DNA of 64,000 bases from Enterococcus pallens ATCC BAA-351 (GCF_000407485.1 NZ_ASWD01000001.1:186001-250000); one strand, 5' to 3'; shown: positions 34,164 through 43,075, numbered from the stretch's first letter. Translations and numbers: made by a program. Notes: generated by a model from the sequence alone, not told the origin.

Positions 34164-35483
34164 CTAATTTTCCTTCGCGGGCCTTTTTTGCCTTTCTGGA
34201 CTTTTCCAAGTCCCCGATCCGAACCCTAAAATAGATTTTACAGCAGGGATAAAGGTAGTAATAATTGTTAGAGCGTTCATCATCCAGTAAAAGAGCATGT
34301 ATAAAGGGGCGAAAAATAAGTACTTCAACTTGCGGCTGCCATCATCTGCGATCAATGAGGCCAGCAATTGGAAGGTACCCGAGAGCATTTCGAAACAAAC
34401 AAAAACAAAAGCCATTGTGAACATGTGGTAAATCCGCTCAGTATTTCCTTCAAGCAGGAAGTGGATAAGCAAAAGGACAAAAAGAATACTTGAGATCCAG
34501 AAAAAGAAGGACCAAACAATGCTAAGGGATTGATCAACAAACATGATCGTCCGACCAATATTTTTAAGTGGATGCAAAAATACTTTTTTGAAGTTCGTCA
34601 ACCATACTTCAGTTCCACCTTTAGCCCAACGTTTCCGTTGTCGATAAAGCATCCGAAGATTCTCAGGGACTTCCATGAAAAACATAATTTGTGGTGCAAA
34701 CAACGACAACCAACCATCCATTTGGTGATCCCAGGCAATACTAATGTCCTCAGTAGCTCGATCTTGTCTAAATAAACCAACATCGATTAAAGCATCCTTT
34801 CGATACATAGTATTGGCACCGCTGTAAGCATAAATCCCGCCTAAAACGCCAATTTGCGTCCGCTTGATAATACCAACGATACTAGAAAATTCAACCGTTT
34901 GAGATTTAGCAATTAGTCGAGAGCGATTTTGTACATCCATATTAGCAGTTACAGCAGCAATGTTAGTAGCATCAGGCCTCAAGAAGTAATTCACATAACG
35001 ATTCAATGCATCCGGTTCAGGTACTGTATCTGCATCATTGCTCAAAATCAACTTACCTTTGGCAAAGCCTAAGCCAATGTTGAAAGCATGCGCTTTTCCT
35101 TTATTTTTTTCAATTCGTATTACACGCAAAGTAGAATACTTTTTTTGGAGCTCAGCTAATATCTCTGGAGTCTGATCGGTGGAACCATCGTCAGTCACCA
35201 ATACTTCATAATTCTCATAATTTATTTTTGTCATTAAGTAATCAATCGTTTTCTCAATCACGATTTCTTCATTATGAGCAGGAACCATGATGGTCACAAA
35301 GGGTTCTACTTCTGTTGGAATAACATCCCAGTCTTTTTGACGATATTTAAACAACAGACCGTAACAGAATACACCGATAAACCAATAAAAACTGCCAATA
35401 ATCGGATAAGTGATTAAAATAAGAAAAATAACCGTTAAAAAAGCATCTAAAACAGGGTGGCCTGTTTGGATCAGGGTGATCAT
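34164..35483 (-). CDS. GT2 family glycosyltransferase, polysaccharide synthase (PgaC/IcaA-like)
   Basis: This 439-residue processive synthase has two N-terminal membrane segments, a cytosolic GT-A domain and about four C-terminal membrane segments. Catalytic motifs in order: DDGSTD near 97, DADT near 153, TEDIS near 246, and QRKRWAKGG near 283 (Q--RW). They match beta-GlcNAc or related beta-polysaccharide synthases. It overlaps the upstream PgaD-like gene by 4 bases. No deacetylase (IcaB/PgaB) or export protein is adjacent, so the product may be unmodified or made elsewhere. Confidence 0.87.
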   Translation of the reverse strand: MITLIQTGHPVLDAFLTVIFLILITYPIIGSFYWFIGVFCYGLLFKYRQKDWDVIPTEVEPFVTIMVPAHNEEIVIEKTIDYLMTKINYENYEVLVTDDGSTDQTPEILAELQKKYSTLRVIRIEKNKGKAHAFNIGLGFAKGKLILSNDADTVPEPDALNRYVNYFLRPDATNIAAVTANMDVQNRSRLIAKSQTVEFSSIVGIIKRTQIGVLGGIYAYSGANTMYRKDALIDVGLFRQDRATEDISIAWDHQMDGWLSLFAPQIMFFMEVPENLRMLYRQRKRWAKGGTEVWLTNFKKVFLHPLKNIGRTIMFVDQSLSIVWSFFFWISSILFVLLLIHFLLEGNTERIYHMFTMAFVFVCFEMLSGTFQLLASLIADDGSRKLKYLFFAPLYMLFYWMMNALTIITTFIPAVKSILGFGSGTWKSPERQKRPAKEN

Positions 35484-35989
35484 AAATCAACATCCCCTTT
35501 CTTATAAAGGTCTTGAACATAATGAGTGTCTAAATTTTGTTCTTCCTTTACCAAATAATAACAAGCGGCTTCACGTTCTTCCTTGGGACCAAAACGCTTT
35601 TCAAAGTCATCACTCAATAATTGTTGCCGTTTTTTAACACGTTTGGCATCATACATCTCTTTTTTTTGCAATAAATGTCTAAAGCGATAATTATTCCAGA
35701 TAGTCAAAATAATTGAAAAAATAAGAATTACCAAAAAAGCAATTGATAGAAAAATCATTAAGAAAACAAGGGTTTGGATCTCTTCAACATAAGTAAAAAG
35801 ATTGAGCTTGTGAGCTAAATCTCCCAAAAAAAGTGGGGATAATACCCAAACAAATGGAAGGACAACTAACATCCATCCTACAATAGCGACTGACGATTGA
35901 ACTATTTTCAACCCAAAATGTTTTTTTTCAAAATAAGGGTCTGTAACTAATAATTTACTGACCTCGTCTCTACTAATATTTTTCTTCAT
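35480..35989 (-). CDS. PgaD/IcaD-like small membrane protein
   Basis: The protein has 169 residues. Two central membrane segments (VAIVGWMLVVLPFVWVLSPLF and LVFLMIFLSIAFLVILIFSIIL) are followed by a basic cytosolic tail. Two-segment partners of this shape activate PgaC/IcaA synthases. ATGA overlap with the synthase gene supports a physical partner. Sequence similarity to PgaD is not obvious by eye, so the role rests on topology and position. Confidence 0.6.
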   Translation of the reverse strand: MKKNISRDEVSKLLVTDPYFEKKHFGLKIVQSSVAIVGWMLVVLPFVWVLSPLFLGDLAHKLNLFTYVEEIQTLVFLMIFLSIAFLVILIFSIILTIWNNYRFRHLLQKKEMYDAKRVKKRQQLLSDDFEKRFGPKEEREAACYYLVKEEQNLDTHYVQDLYKKGDVDL

Positions 35990-36149
35990 AAATTAGACTT
36001 CCTCTCATGAATGTTAAGGTATGCACAGTATAAGACATTTTGAGCTTAAAAGCTTTTAAATAGGCTTGTAATTCGTCAATATAACAAAAAAAATTAAAAC
36101 CATAAGAGAATAACAAGGAATTGCTAGCGAAAGAAACTCAACGAAAAAG

Positions 36150-36177
36150 AGAACAAATGTTCTTTTTGTGGTATAAT
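36150..36177 (+). promoter_or_regulatory. LexA (SOS) box over the promoter of the SAP/DUF5131 operon
   Basis: AGAACAAATGTTCT (36150-36163) is a perfect 14-bp-span palindrome containing GAAC-N4-GTTC, the Gram-positive LexA/DinR core. It sits at the -35 position of a TATAAT -10 (36172-36177). The AT-rich start lacks the consensus outer C/G, a common variant. Confidence 0.68.
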
Positions 36178-36197
36178 TAGAACAACGGGGGAAGAAA

Positions 36198-36776
36198 ATG
36201 ACTATACAAAAACTATCAAAGCAGCTGACAGAAAAGCAATTTCGACACTATTACTATTTAAAAGAAGACTTAATCAGTTTTTGTCGTCAAGAACATTTGC
36301 AAACTACTGGCAGCAAGCAGGAACTAACGGACCGAATTGCTCATTATTTAACGACAGGAGAAAGGCAGACGGTTCAACGCTTTTCTAAAAAAAATACTCG
36401 GACAGCCATTCGTTTATCAGAGCAAATCGAAGAAAATATCGTTTGCTCAGAAATCCATCGTGCTTTTTTTAAAGAGCAAATTGGTCCACAGTTTTCCTTC
36501 AATGTCCTGTTTCAAAAATGGCTGAAGCAAAATGCTGGCAAAACATACGAGGAAGCAGTAACCGCCTATCAAGAAATTTTGGCGCAAAAGAAAGCAAAGC
36601 CTACTCAAATTGCTCAGCAATTCGAATACAATGCCTACATTCGCTCATTCTTTGCAGCAAATAAAGGCAGGAAGTTGTCAGAGGCGATTACTTGTTGGAA
36701 TTATAAAAAGACCCAACCAGGATCGAATGAATTTGAAATACAGGATATGGAAATCTTGAAGGAAGGGGGAGAGTAG
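36198..36776 (+). CDS. SAP-domain protein (DUF6434)
   Basis: The protein has 192 residues. The N-terminal SAP-like helix-extended-loop-helix is EDLISFCRQEHLQTTGSKQELTDRIAHYL (about 24-52), a DNA/RNA-binding motif. The C-terminal DUF6434 part has the pattern FNVLFQKWLKQNAGKTYEEAVTAYQEI...FEYNAYIRSFFAANKGRKLSEAITCWNYKK. A GGGGGAAG site precedes the ATG. It lies behind a LexA box and is followed 2 bp later by the DUF5131 gene, so both are probably induced by DNA damage. Molecular function unknown. Confidence 0.8.
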   Translation: MTIQKLSKQLTEKQFRHYYYLKEDLISFCRQEHLQTTGSKQELTDRIAHYLTTGERQTVQRFSKKNTRTAIRLSEQIEENIVCSEIHRAFFKEQIGPQFSFNVLFQKWLKQNAGKTYEEAVTAYQEILAQKKAKPTQIAQQFEYNAYIRSFFAANKGRKLSEAITCWNYKKTQPGSNEFEIQDMEILKEGGE

Positions 36777-36778
36777 CA

Positions 36779-37492
36779 GTGGCCATATGGAATCCATGGC
36801 GTGGTTGTCACCGAGTAAGTGAGGGGTGTCGTCATTGCTTCATTCATGAAGGAGACAAAAAGCGCAAACAAGATACCAGTATAATTGAACAAACTGCACA
36901 GTTTGATGCACCAATTAAGAAAACAAAGCAAGGAAAGTATAAGATGAAAGCAAATCAGCAAGTCTTTGTTTGTTTCTCCAGCGACTTTTTCATCGAGGCT
37001 GCCGATGCTTGGCGGAAAGATTGCTGGAAAATGATGAAAGAACGTTCTGATCTGGATTTTTTCTTTTTGACTAAACGAATCCAACGTTTTGAAGAGGTGA
37101 TACCAGCAGATTGGGGCGAAGGCTATGACAATGTAAACATTGGTGTTTCAGTAGAAAATCAACAAATGGCCGATCAACGACTTAGCTACTTTCAAACCTT
37201 ACCAATCAAGCATAAAAGCATTGCTTGTCAACCATTAATAGGTCCGGTTAGCTTAACCGACCATCTTTCTGATGTAGAATTAGTTGTAGCCGGTGGTGAA
37301 TATCACCAAAATGCTAGACCATTAGACTATCAGTGGATTTTAAATCTAAGAGAAGAATGTATAGAACATCAAACAGCCTTTGAATTTCGACAATGTGGCA
37401 CTCATTTTGTTAAAGACGGGCAAAAGTATCAGTTAAATTATCGACAACTATTTGGCCAAGCAAAAAAAGCAGGGATTAATTGGTATCCATAG
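36779..37492 (+). CDS. DUF5131 (Gp37/Gp68-like, three-Cys-motif) protein
   Basis: This 237-residue protein has the family N-terminal WNPWRGCHRVSEGCRHCFIHEG with C10-x6-C17-x2-C20, an atypical radical-SAM-like Cys triad. Later blocks: DFFIEAADAWRKDCWKMM, FFFLTKRIQRFEEVIP, NVNIGVSVENQQMADQR, IACQPLIGPVSLT, VVAGGE. The barrel-like pattern suggests a SAM or Fe-S enzyme, but no activity is established. The GTG start sits 9 bp after GGGGGAGA. In other genomes the usual partner is TcmP; here it is the SAP/DUF6434 protein. Confidence 0.82.
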   Translation: MAIWNPWRGCHRVSEGCRHCFIHEGDKKRKQDTSIIEQTAQFDAPIKKTKQGKYKMKANQQVFVCFSSDFFIEAADAWRKDCWKMMKERSDLDFFFLTKRIQRFEEVIPADWGEGYDNVNIGVSVENQQMADQRLSYFQTLPIKHKSIACQPLIGPVSLTDHLSDVELVVAGGEYHQNARPLDYQWILNLREECIEHQTAFEFRQCGTHFVKDGQKYQLNYRQLFGQAKKAGINWYP

Positions 37493-37516
37493 TTTAACGG
37501 GATAAAAAAAGTAACC

Positions 37517-37566
37517 AAAAAACTAGAACTCGCCAGCTACAGCATTAAGGCGAATTCTAGTTTTTT
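37517..37566. terminator. Bidirectional terminator
   Basis: AAAAAACTAGAA / TTCTAGTTTTTT with CTCGCC/GGCGA pairing inside. It separates the DUF5131 and DeoR genes. Confidence 0.8.
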
Positions 37567-38338
37567 ATACTTTCACAATCTCTCTTAATCCGTTAGTACG
37601 TAATTGTTCTTCCAAGGCTGGTTCAAGACCTTGGTCAGTTACTAGAACATCCATTTGATTAATCGGCAAAAAGGTATACAATGCTCGATGTCCGATTTTA
37701 GTATGGTCGGTTACAACAATATGCGTTTTCGCAGCCTTTATCATGTTTGTTTTCGCGGGAACCAACAGTTCATTGAAGTGGGTTAGTCCTTTTTCAATGT
37801 TTAAGGCTGGCGTAGCTACAAAAACCTTGTCCACATCCAGCTTTTCCAGCGTTTCATTAGTAATCTGGCCATTTAGCATAAAGCTGTCATGGAAAAGAGT
37901 TCCCCCTGTTACAATGGTTGTAATTCGACGGTTTTGTCGTAAGACGGAGGCGATATTCAAATCGTTTGTTACAACAGTTAGTGCTTGATAGTGAGTACTC
38001 TCGTTTAATGCCTTAGCAATTTGCAGTGTAGTTGTTCCGGAATCTAAAATGATACACTCGCAATCCTTTACCATCTTAGCAGCATAAGCGCCAATACGAA
38101 TTTTTTCATTGATACATTCAGTTTCTCGATCTTCAAAATCTGGTTCATCGCGCTTGATACTTACGGGGACAACACCTCCATGAATGCGTGAAACTAATCC
38201 CTGTTCTTCCAATTCATCTAGGTCACGGCGAATAGTTGTCTCGTGAACTGCAAATATCTTTGCTAACTCATTAACCGAAATGAACTGGTTTTCTTCAATT
38301 TTATTAAGTATTTTGGCTCTGCGTTCTTCTGTTAACAC
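37565..38338 (-). CDS. DeoR/GlpR family transcriptional regulator
   Basis: The protein has 257 residues. An N-terminal HTH (AKILNKIEENQFISVNELAKIFAVHETTIRRDLDELEEQGLVSRIHGGVV) is followed by the DeoR sensor domain with EKIRIGAYAAKMV, ILDSGTTTLQIAK and VVTDHTKIGHRAL. The sensor binds phosphosugars. It is the most distal of several minus-strand genes; an HAD sugar-phosphatase-like gene lies 123 bp upstream and may be its target. It starts without overlap and likely has its own promoter. Confidence 0.9.
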   Translation of the reverse strand: MLTEERRAKILNKIEENQFISVNELAKIFAVHETTIRRDLDELEEQGLVSRIHGGVVPVSIKRDEPDFEDRETECINEKIRIGAYAAKMVKDCECIILDSGTTTLQIAKALNESTHYQALTVVTNDLNIASVLRQNRRITTIVTGGTLFHDSFMLNGQITNETLEKLDVDKVFVATPALNIEKGLTHFNELLVPAKTNMIKAAKTHIVVTDHTKIGHRALYTFLPINQMDVLVTDQGLEPALEEQLRTNGLREIVKV

Positions 38339-38461
38339 TTTTCCATCCTCACTTTCGCTCGTTTTCTCTCTTTTTTATTGTACCTTAAAAAGAGAAAGTT
38401 TGCTCATAAGGTGAATATCCTTATAATTTATTTAAGTTAATTATACCTAAAGTGTGAAATG

Positions 38462-39130
38462 CTAAATAGTTGTAAGTAAAGCTGGGTGGTTTTGGCAAGC
38501 TGTCATAATTTCTGTAAAATCTTGATAGCTAGCTAAAGGGAGAATTTCTATTTCTTCTGCAATCGGGATAAAGTCATTCAGATGATAAACCTTCAGACCA
38601 GCTGCTGAAGCTGAAAGAACGCCGTTTGTGGAATCTTCGAATACAATAATATCGGATTTAGGATGGCCTGAACGTGCAGCTGCTAAGTGAAAAATTTCTG
38701 GATCTGGTTTACCTTTTAACACTTCACTTCCAAAAGCAGTAAAGTCGAAATAATCCCAAATATCTAAGGCTTCTAAAATCAGCTGTGCTTCTGTTTGTGA
38801 GGAGGAGGTTGCTAATCCGCAAGTAATTTCAGCTTGGCGACAAGCTTGTAAAAATTCAGCTGTTCCGCAATTCAATTCAAAATGTGCGTTATTCACGTAA
38901 TTTTCTCGCACTTGAAGTACTTGCTCCAGCAAAGCGTCAAAAGGAAAAGCGCTCCCATATTCTTTAAGAAACAATGGTTTAATTTCGTTGATAGGACTAC
39001 CTAAAACAGTTCGATAGAAATCGGTTGTTAAGTCATAACCTTCATGCTGCATCAAATTTTGCCAACAAGCAAAATATTTCTTTTCAGAATTAATCAATGT
39101 TCCGTCCATATCAAAAATGGCACATTTCAT
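38462..39130 (-). CDS. HAD-IA family phosphatase (beta-phosphoglucomutase/YcjU-like)
   Basis: This 222-residue HAD hydrolase has motif I DMDGTLINSE (residues 7-16), motif II LATSSS, the lysine in LKGKPDPEIF and motif III VFEDSTNGVLSA. The helical cap is type C1. Such enzymes dephosphorylate sugar phosphates or isomerise them. AGGAG precedes the ATG. A transport/kinase pair lies upstream but is separated by a terminator, so joint action is uncertain. Confidence 0.87.
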   Translation of the reverse strand: MKCAIFDMDGTLINSEKKYFACWQNLMQHEGYDLTTDFYRTVLGSPINEIKPLFLKEYGSAFPFDALLEQVLQVRENYVNNAHFELNCGTAEFLQACRQAEITCGLATSSSQTEAQLILEALDIWDYFDFTAFGSEVLKGKPDPEIFHLAAARSGHPKSDIIVFEDSTNGVLSASAAGLKVYHLNDFIPIAEEIEILPLASYQDFTEIMTACQNHPALLTTI

Positions 39131-39165
39131 TTAAACAGCTCCTCTGTTTTCTTTTAATCTTACCA

Positions 39166-39201
39166 TAAAAAGAAACCGTAAAATCAATGATTTTACGGTT
39201 T
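39166..39201 (-). terminator. Terminator overlapping end of the ECF S-component gene
   Basis: On the minus strand AAACCGTAAAATCA and TGATTTTACGGTTT form a stem followed by TCTTTTT. Confidence 0.75.
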
Positions 39202-39753
39202 GGAGTGAACAGGCTGATTGTGAAAGATGGTTTGCATAGCTCGCCGCAGTGGGAAGTAGAGCAAACTGACAATTATAATAGTAGAAAAAATATTAATGAC
39301 TGTTGCTGGCATCGTTGCTAAAGCTGCAAAAAAGGCTGGTTTTAGCTGTGCTCCAGCAATCATACTCATGATAGTTGCTTTGATTACTGACATAATAAAC
39401 TTAGCAACTCCCGCCATTATACCAATTACTACCACCTGCCAGACAGCCTTGGGATATTTTTTGAACAACATAAATCCCGTATAGGCTGCAGCTCCAACGA
39501 CAAAGCTTTCGATTAGAAAGTAAGGTGCTTCGTTGGCATAACCATTAAGTAAATCGAAAATGAAAAAACCTAACCCGCCAGCCAAGGAACCCTGCCAATA
39601 GCCGGTTAACAAAACTGCTAGTAAGACGACAGCATTTCCAAAATGGATAAACGCGCCTGTAGGTAAAGGGATCTTGATCATCGTTCCAGCAATCGTCAAG
39701 GCGGTAAAGAGAGAAATTAGGACCAGTGTTTGTACTTTTTTATCACTATTCAT
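39193..39753 (-). CDS. ECF transporter S component, vitamin/precursor uptake (PdxU/HmpT-like)
   Basis: This 186-residue protein has about six membrane segments: VLISLFTALTIAGTMIKIPLPTGAFIHFGNAVVLLAVLLTGYWQGSLAGGLGFFIFDLLNG pattern, then AAYTGFMLF, GVAKFIMSVI and TVINIFSTIIIVSLLYF. The N-terminal GAFIHFGN and G-LAGGLGFFIFD blocks are typical of ECF substrate-capture subunits. It needs the shared EcfAAT module encoded elsewhere. It overlaps the kinase gene by 8 bp, so the kinase probably traps the imported compound; vitamin B6 or HMP are the candidates. Confidence 0.82.
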   Translation of the reverse strand: MNSDKKVQTLVLISLFTALTIAGTMIKIPLPTGAFIHFGNAVVLLAVLLTGYWQGSLAGGLGFFIFDLLNGYANEAPYFLIESFVVGAAAYTGFMLFKKYPKAVWQVVVIGIMAGVAKFIMSVIKATIMSMIAGAQLKPAFFAALATMPATVINIFSTIIIVSLLYFPLRRAMQTIFHNQPVHSKP

Positions 39754-40567
39754 TGTTTGTCAACTCCAATCGTTTTTCTGCGTGGGTATAAGCACCGTGC
39801 CAAACATGTCCCACAAATGGATTAATGGCGATACCAGCACGAATCGCTGCTTCCACAAATTGAATCGCTAAATCAATGGCCTGAGTAACCGAATATTGTT
39901 TAGCCAAAGCAGCAGTAATTGCGGCAGCGAAGGTACAGCCGGCGCCGTGATTATAATTAGTATGAATCAACGGGTGAGGGTAGAAGGTAAAGTTACTTCC
40001 ATCATAGTGAAGATCATAGGCTTGATCCAAATTTAACTGTGAACCGCCCTTAATCACTACATGCTTTACACCGAAAGAATGAATGATTTCGGCTGCTGAT
40101 TTCATTTCTTCCTTGCTGTTCAGTTTGCCCATATGTGAAAGAATACCCGCTTCCCGTAAATTTGGGGTTGTGATAAAGGCTAGCGGTAAAAGCTGTTTAC
40201 GAATCGCTTCCACTGATTCAGCATGAACGAATTCATCTGTTCCTTTACCACCAATTACCGGATCCACAACAATCTTTTTCTGGTAAGACGTCAAGCTGCG
40301 ACTGACCATTTCGATGATTTCCTTATTCGGCAGCAGGCCAGTCTTGACACTATCAATGGGTCCAGCAAAAGCAGAATCAATTTGTTGCTGAATGAGGGCA
40401 GGTGCTAGTGGACTCATTGTATGTTTGCCGGTTTTAGGTTCCATCGTTACAATTGAAGTAATTGCTGCTAAACCAAACACACCAAATTCTTGAAAGATCT
40501 TCAAATCGGCTTCTAATCCGCCGCCGCCAGTTGCGTCCGAACCAGCAATGGTTAATACTTTTTCCAT
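39746..40567 (-). CDS. ThiD/PdxK-family kinase (pyridoxine or HMP kinase)
   Basis: This 273-residue ribokinase-fold kinase starts EKVLTIAGSDATGGGGLEADLKIFQEFGVFG and has catalytic NYNHGAGCTFAAAITAAL near 208. It is a paralog of thiD at 7.3 kb but has GSDATGGGGLEADL instead of GSDCSGGAGIQADL and no TPP riboswitch. Homologous enzymes next to ECF S components are annotated as PdxK-like pyridoxal kinases. Vitamin B6 salvage is therefore likely but not certain. GGAGT precedes the ATG. Confidence 0.78.
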   Translation of the reverse strand: MEKVLTIAGSDATGGGGLEADLKIFQEFGVFGLAAITSIVTMEPKTGKHTMSPLAPALIQQQIDSAFAGPIDSVKTGLLPNKEIIEMVSRSLTSYQKKIVVDPVIGGKGTDEFVHAESVEAIRKQLLPLAFITTPNLREAGILSHMGKLNSKEEMKSAAEIIHSFGVKHVVIKGGSQLNLDQAYDLHYDGSNFTFYPHPLIHTNYNHGAGCTFAAAITAALAKQYSVTQAIDLAIQFVEAAIRAGIAINPFVGHVWHGAYTHAEKRLELTNNE

Positions 40568-40657
40568 AGAATGACTCCTTTCAACTTTCTTTCAAGAATA
40601 AAGTAAAATAATAGGAAAGAAAACAGCCAATTGGCTTTGTTTTTCCTCAGCCAATTC

Positions 40658-40690
40658 AAAAAAGCAGACAATAAAATGCCTGCTTTTACT
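40658..40690 (-). terminator. Terminator of aspD
   Basis: On the minus strand AAAGCAGGCA and TGTCTGCTTTTTT pair with one mismatch and end in a T-run. Confidence 0.7.
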
Positions 40691-40692
40691 AA

Positions 40693-42291
40693 TTATTTAG
40701 TTTCCTTCAACCATTCATCACGAATACTTTCCGTTAAGTGGATGATTCGCTCGCCTACTTCAGCATATTGGTTGGTAGAAAGATTAGCTAAAGATACCCT
40801 AACTGCCCATTCGCCACTGCCGAAAGCATTGGCTTTTAGGAGCATCAGCTGTTCTTTTTCTGCTAATATAGTCAAAATTTTAGTCACTGTCCAGGATTTC
40901 TTTAAGTAGGTTGCAAAAGCCTGCCCATAACGCTTGCGGACCCACTCCTCAAAATCAATTTCACAATAATAGGCGGTATCTAAAGAAGCTAAGGGTTCTT
41001 CTAGGCCGAGTGTGTGGAACAATAATTTTTCCCGCTCATGACAGATTGCCATTACTTCATCTTTGTAGGCTTGTCCTTCATCCATCAAAGAATATAGGCT
41101 GAATAAAGTCATCATAACCTGTTGCGGAGAAGATAATCCCGCGGCATGGTTCAATGCCACGTCTCTGCTGTCAGCAACAATTCGATCAATAAAAGGAATC
41201 GAACCAGGATCGCTGGACACAGAAGCATATCGCGCAGCTAATTTAGCGGTAGATTCATCTGGCAGTTTCGCAATCAATTGATCAAAAATCGAGTCTCTTG
41301 CCACGGCAATCGTTCCAACTCGCCAACCGGTGGCACCAAAATATTTAGAGTAAGAATAAATACAAGCAGTATTGTAAGGTAATTCCGCAAACAAGGATTT
41401 AAACGTAGGTACAAAGGTCCCGTAAACATCATCGGTCAAAATCATTAAATCTTTATGATCAGTCGCAACAATTTCTTTAATTAAGTCAATTGTTGGCTGA
41501 CAAATCGCATTTGCTGTTGGATTGCTGGGATTTACTACAAAAACAGCTTTGATAGTAGTATCCCGCAGCTTATTGATTTCGCTGTCAGGGAACTGGTAAC
41601 TAGATTTACCATCTAGTACGGTTTGTTGGGCTTGAATTTTCACCACATCAAAATCGTACTGCGGCAATTCAGGAATTTCCAAATAAGGTGCGAAGGTTGG
41701 CAGCATCAACGCAATTTTGTCTCCCTGATGCAACAGAAAATTGTTCATCAACGTATCAAACATATAACAGATGCCCGCAGTTCCACCTTCTACTGCGAAA
41801 ATATCAAAGGGGATTGTAGAGTCTGCAAATAATTCTTGGTTCAAATATGCTTTAATTGGTCCTTCACAGGCTGTTAGACAGCGTACTGGATTAGGATAGT
41901 TATCGCCAATAATGTGGTCTAACATTTCAGTTAGCCAATCCTCTTTAGGCAGTCCTAAGTAATTGTTATCAGAATACCAGACTTTTTTTAAAAAATTACT
42001 GCCTTTACCAGGATGTGCAGTCAAAAAGTCGATAAATCTTTGGCTGCGACCTTCTTTAGCTGTAATCATACCAGCGGTTAGTTCGCCATTGTCATGAAGC
42101 GTTTCTTGTGTAGCGAACTGTCCTAATAAAAAGAATGCTTCACGAGGCGTTGGAGCCGTCCAGTTAGGATTCCCGCGACCAGCGTTCAATAAGTTTTTGC
42201 CTTTATTTTCTTCATGAACCTTTTTCTCTAAAAATAAACTTAATTCAAAAGGACTTAATTCTTCTAGGTTTTTCTCGGTAGCGATGGGCAT
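40693..42291 (-). CDS. aspD: Bifunctional aspartate aminotransferase / aspartate 4-decarboxylase
   Basis: This 532-residue fold-type I PLP enzyme is longer than ordinary aspartate aminotransferases (~400), as aspartate 4-decarboxylases are. It begins ELSPFELSLFLEKKVHEENKGKNLLNAGRGNPNW, and the PLP lysine is in YSYSKYFGATGWRVG, with LTDDVYGTF preceding and FVVNPSNPTA earlier. It converts L-aspartate to L-alanine and CO2 and can transaminate. In Tetragenococcus and others it pairs with the antiporter AspT to make proton motive force; no aspT is adjacent here. GAGGAG precedes the ATG. Confidence 0.92.
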   Translation of the reverse strand: MPIATEKNLEELSPFELSLFLEKKVHEENKGKNLLNAGRGNPNWTAPTPREAFFLLGQFATQETLHDNGELTAGMITAKEGRSQRFIDFLTAHPGKGSNFLKKVWYSDNNYLGLPKEDWLTEMLDHIIGDNYPNPVRCLTACEGPIKAYLNQELFADSTIPFDIFAVEGGTAGICYMFDTLMNNFLLHQGDKIALMLPTFAPYLEIPELPQYDFDVVKIQAQQTVLDGKSSYQFPDSEINKLRDTTIKAVFVVNPSNPTANAICQPTIDLIKEIVATDHKDLMILTDDVYGTFVPTFKSLFAELPYNTACIYSYSKYFGATGWRVGTIAVARDSIFDQLIAKLPDESTAKLAARYASVSSDPGSIPFIDRIVADSRDVALNHAAGLSSPQQVMMTLFSLYSLMDEGQAYKDEVMAICHEREKLLFHTLGLEEPLASLDTAYYCEIDFEEWVRKRYGQAFATYLKKSWTVTKILTILAEKEQLMLLKANAFGSGEWAVRVSLANLSTNQYAEVGERIIHLTESIRDEWLKETK

Positions 42292-42430
42292 AATTTCTCC
42301 TCACTTTACGATTTATACTTTTATAATAAACCCTTAGTTTTGAAAAATACCGTTAATCTACTAAGAGCTTCCAAAGAATCTAGGTGAAGGAATTCTCATA
42401 AATAATTTGTTTTTCTTTGCGTATTTTTAC

Positions 42431-42862
42431 TTATTTTTTTAAGGTTAAATGGGTGAGAGGGTAGGGACGTCCTTGACCGTCTAAGGGACTTTCTCCAGTC
42501 ACTAGAAACCCTTGTTTAAGATAAAAATGCAAGCCAGCTTCATTTTGAGTGTTCACATCCACTGAACGAATATGATCTTTTTCAATTAATTGCTGAAGAA
42601 TTTGACTGCCTAATCCTTTTTGCCGATGCTGAGGAGCCAAAAACAGCATTTCTAAATGATGCTCCGTAGTTCCGCTAAAACCAACCAATTGATCATAATC
42701 ATACCAAATTTTTAAAGTAACCTGCGGGAAATACGTGGGCAGTTCTTGCTTGATTGCCAATAAATCCTGTTCATTTAAAAAGGTATGAGAAGCGCGAACA
42801 GACTTTTCCCATAATTCAACCAAAACAGGATAATCTTCTTTTTCTGCTAACCGGTAATACAT
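42431..42862 (-). CDS. GNAT family N-acetyltransferase
   Basis: This 143-residue acetyltransferase has acetyl-CoA loop motif A EMLFLAPQHRQKGLGSQILQQLIE (R/Q-x-x-G-x-G/A) near residue 70-90 and VNTQNEAGLHFYLKQGF. The start at 42862 is chosen because AAAGGATG lies at the right distance, while the ATG at 42871 overlaps that site. Substrate unknown; YjaB-like members are the closest by pattern. Confidence 0.85.
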   Translation of the reverse strand: MYYRLAEKEDYPVLVELWEKSVRASHTFLNEQDLLAIKQELPTYFPQVTLKIWYDYDQLVGFSGTTEHHLEMLFLAPQHRQKGLGSQILQQLIEKDHIRSVDVNTQNEAGLHFYLKQGFLVTGESPLDGQGRPYPLTHLTLKK

Positions 42863-43075
42863 ATATATCATCCTTTCCGTGCTTCATTTTCTCACAAAGC
42901 TTGCTATCAAACCAGCCGAAAACATTCTAAGGAAAAACCAAGCTGGATTTCTAGGAAAATTCACTTTTTCAGCATAAACTAGTGAGACTGATGAAAGACT
43001 TAGAACAAATCGGGCGCAGGACCCATGAGAAAAAATGGGAAAACAGCGATAATAGTTCTTGTAGGAGGGATCGTC

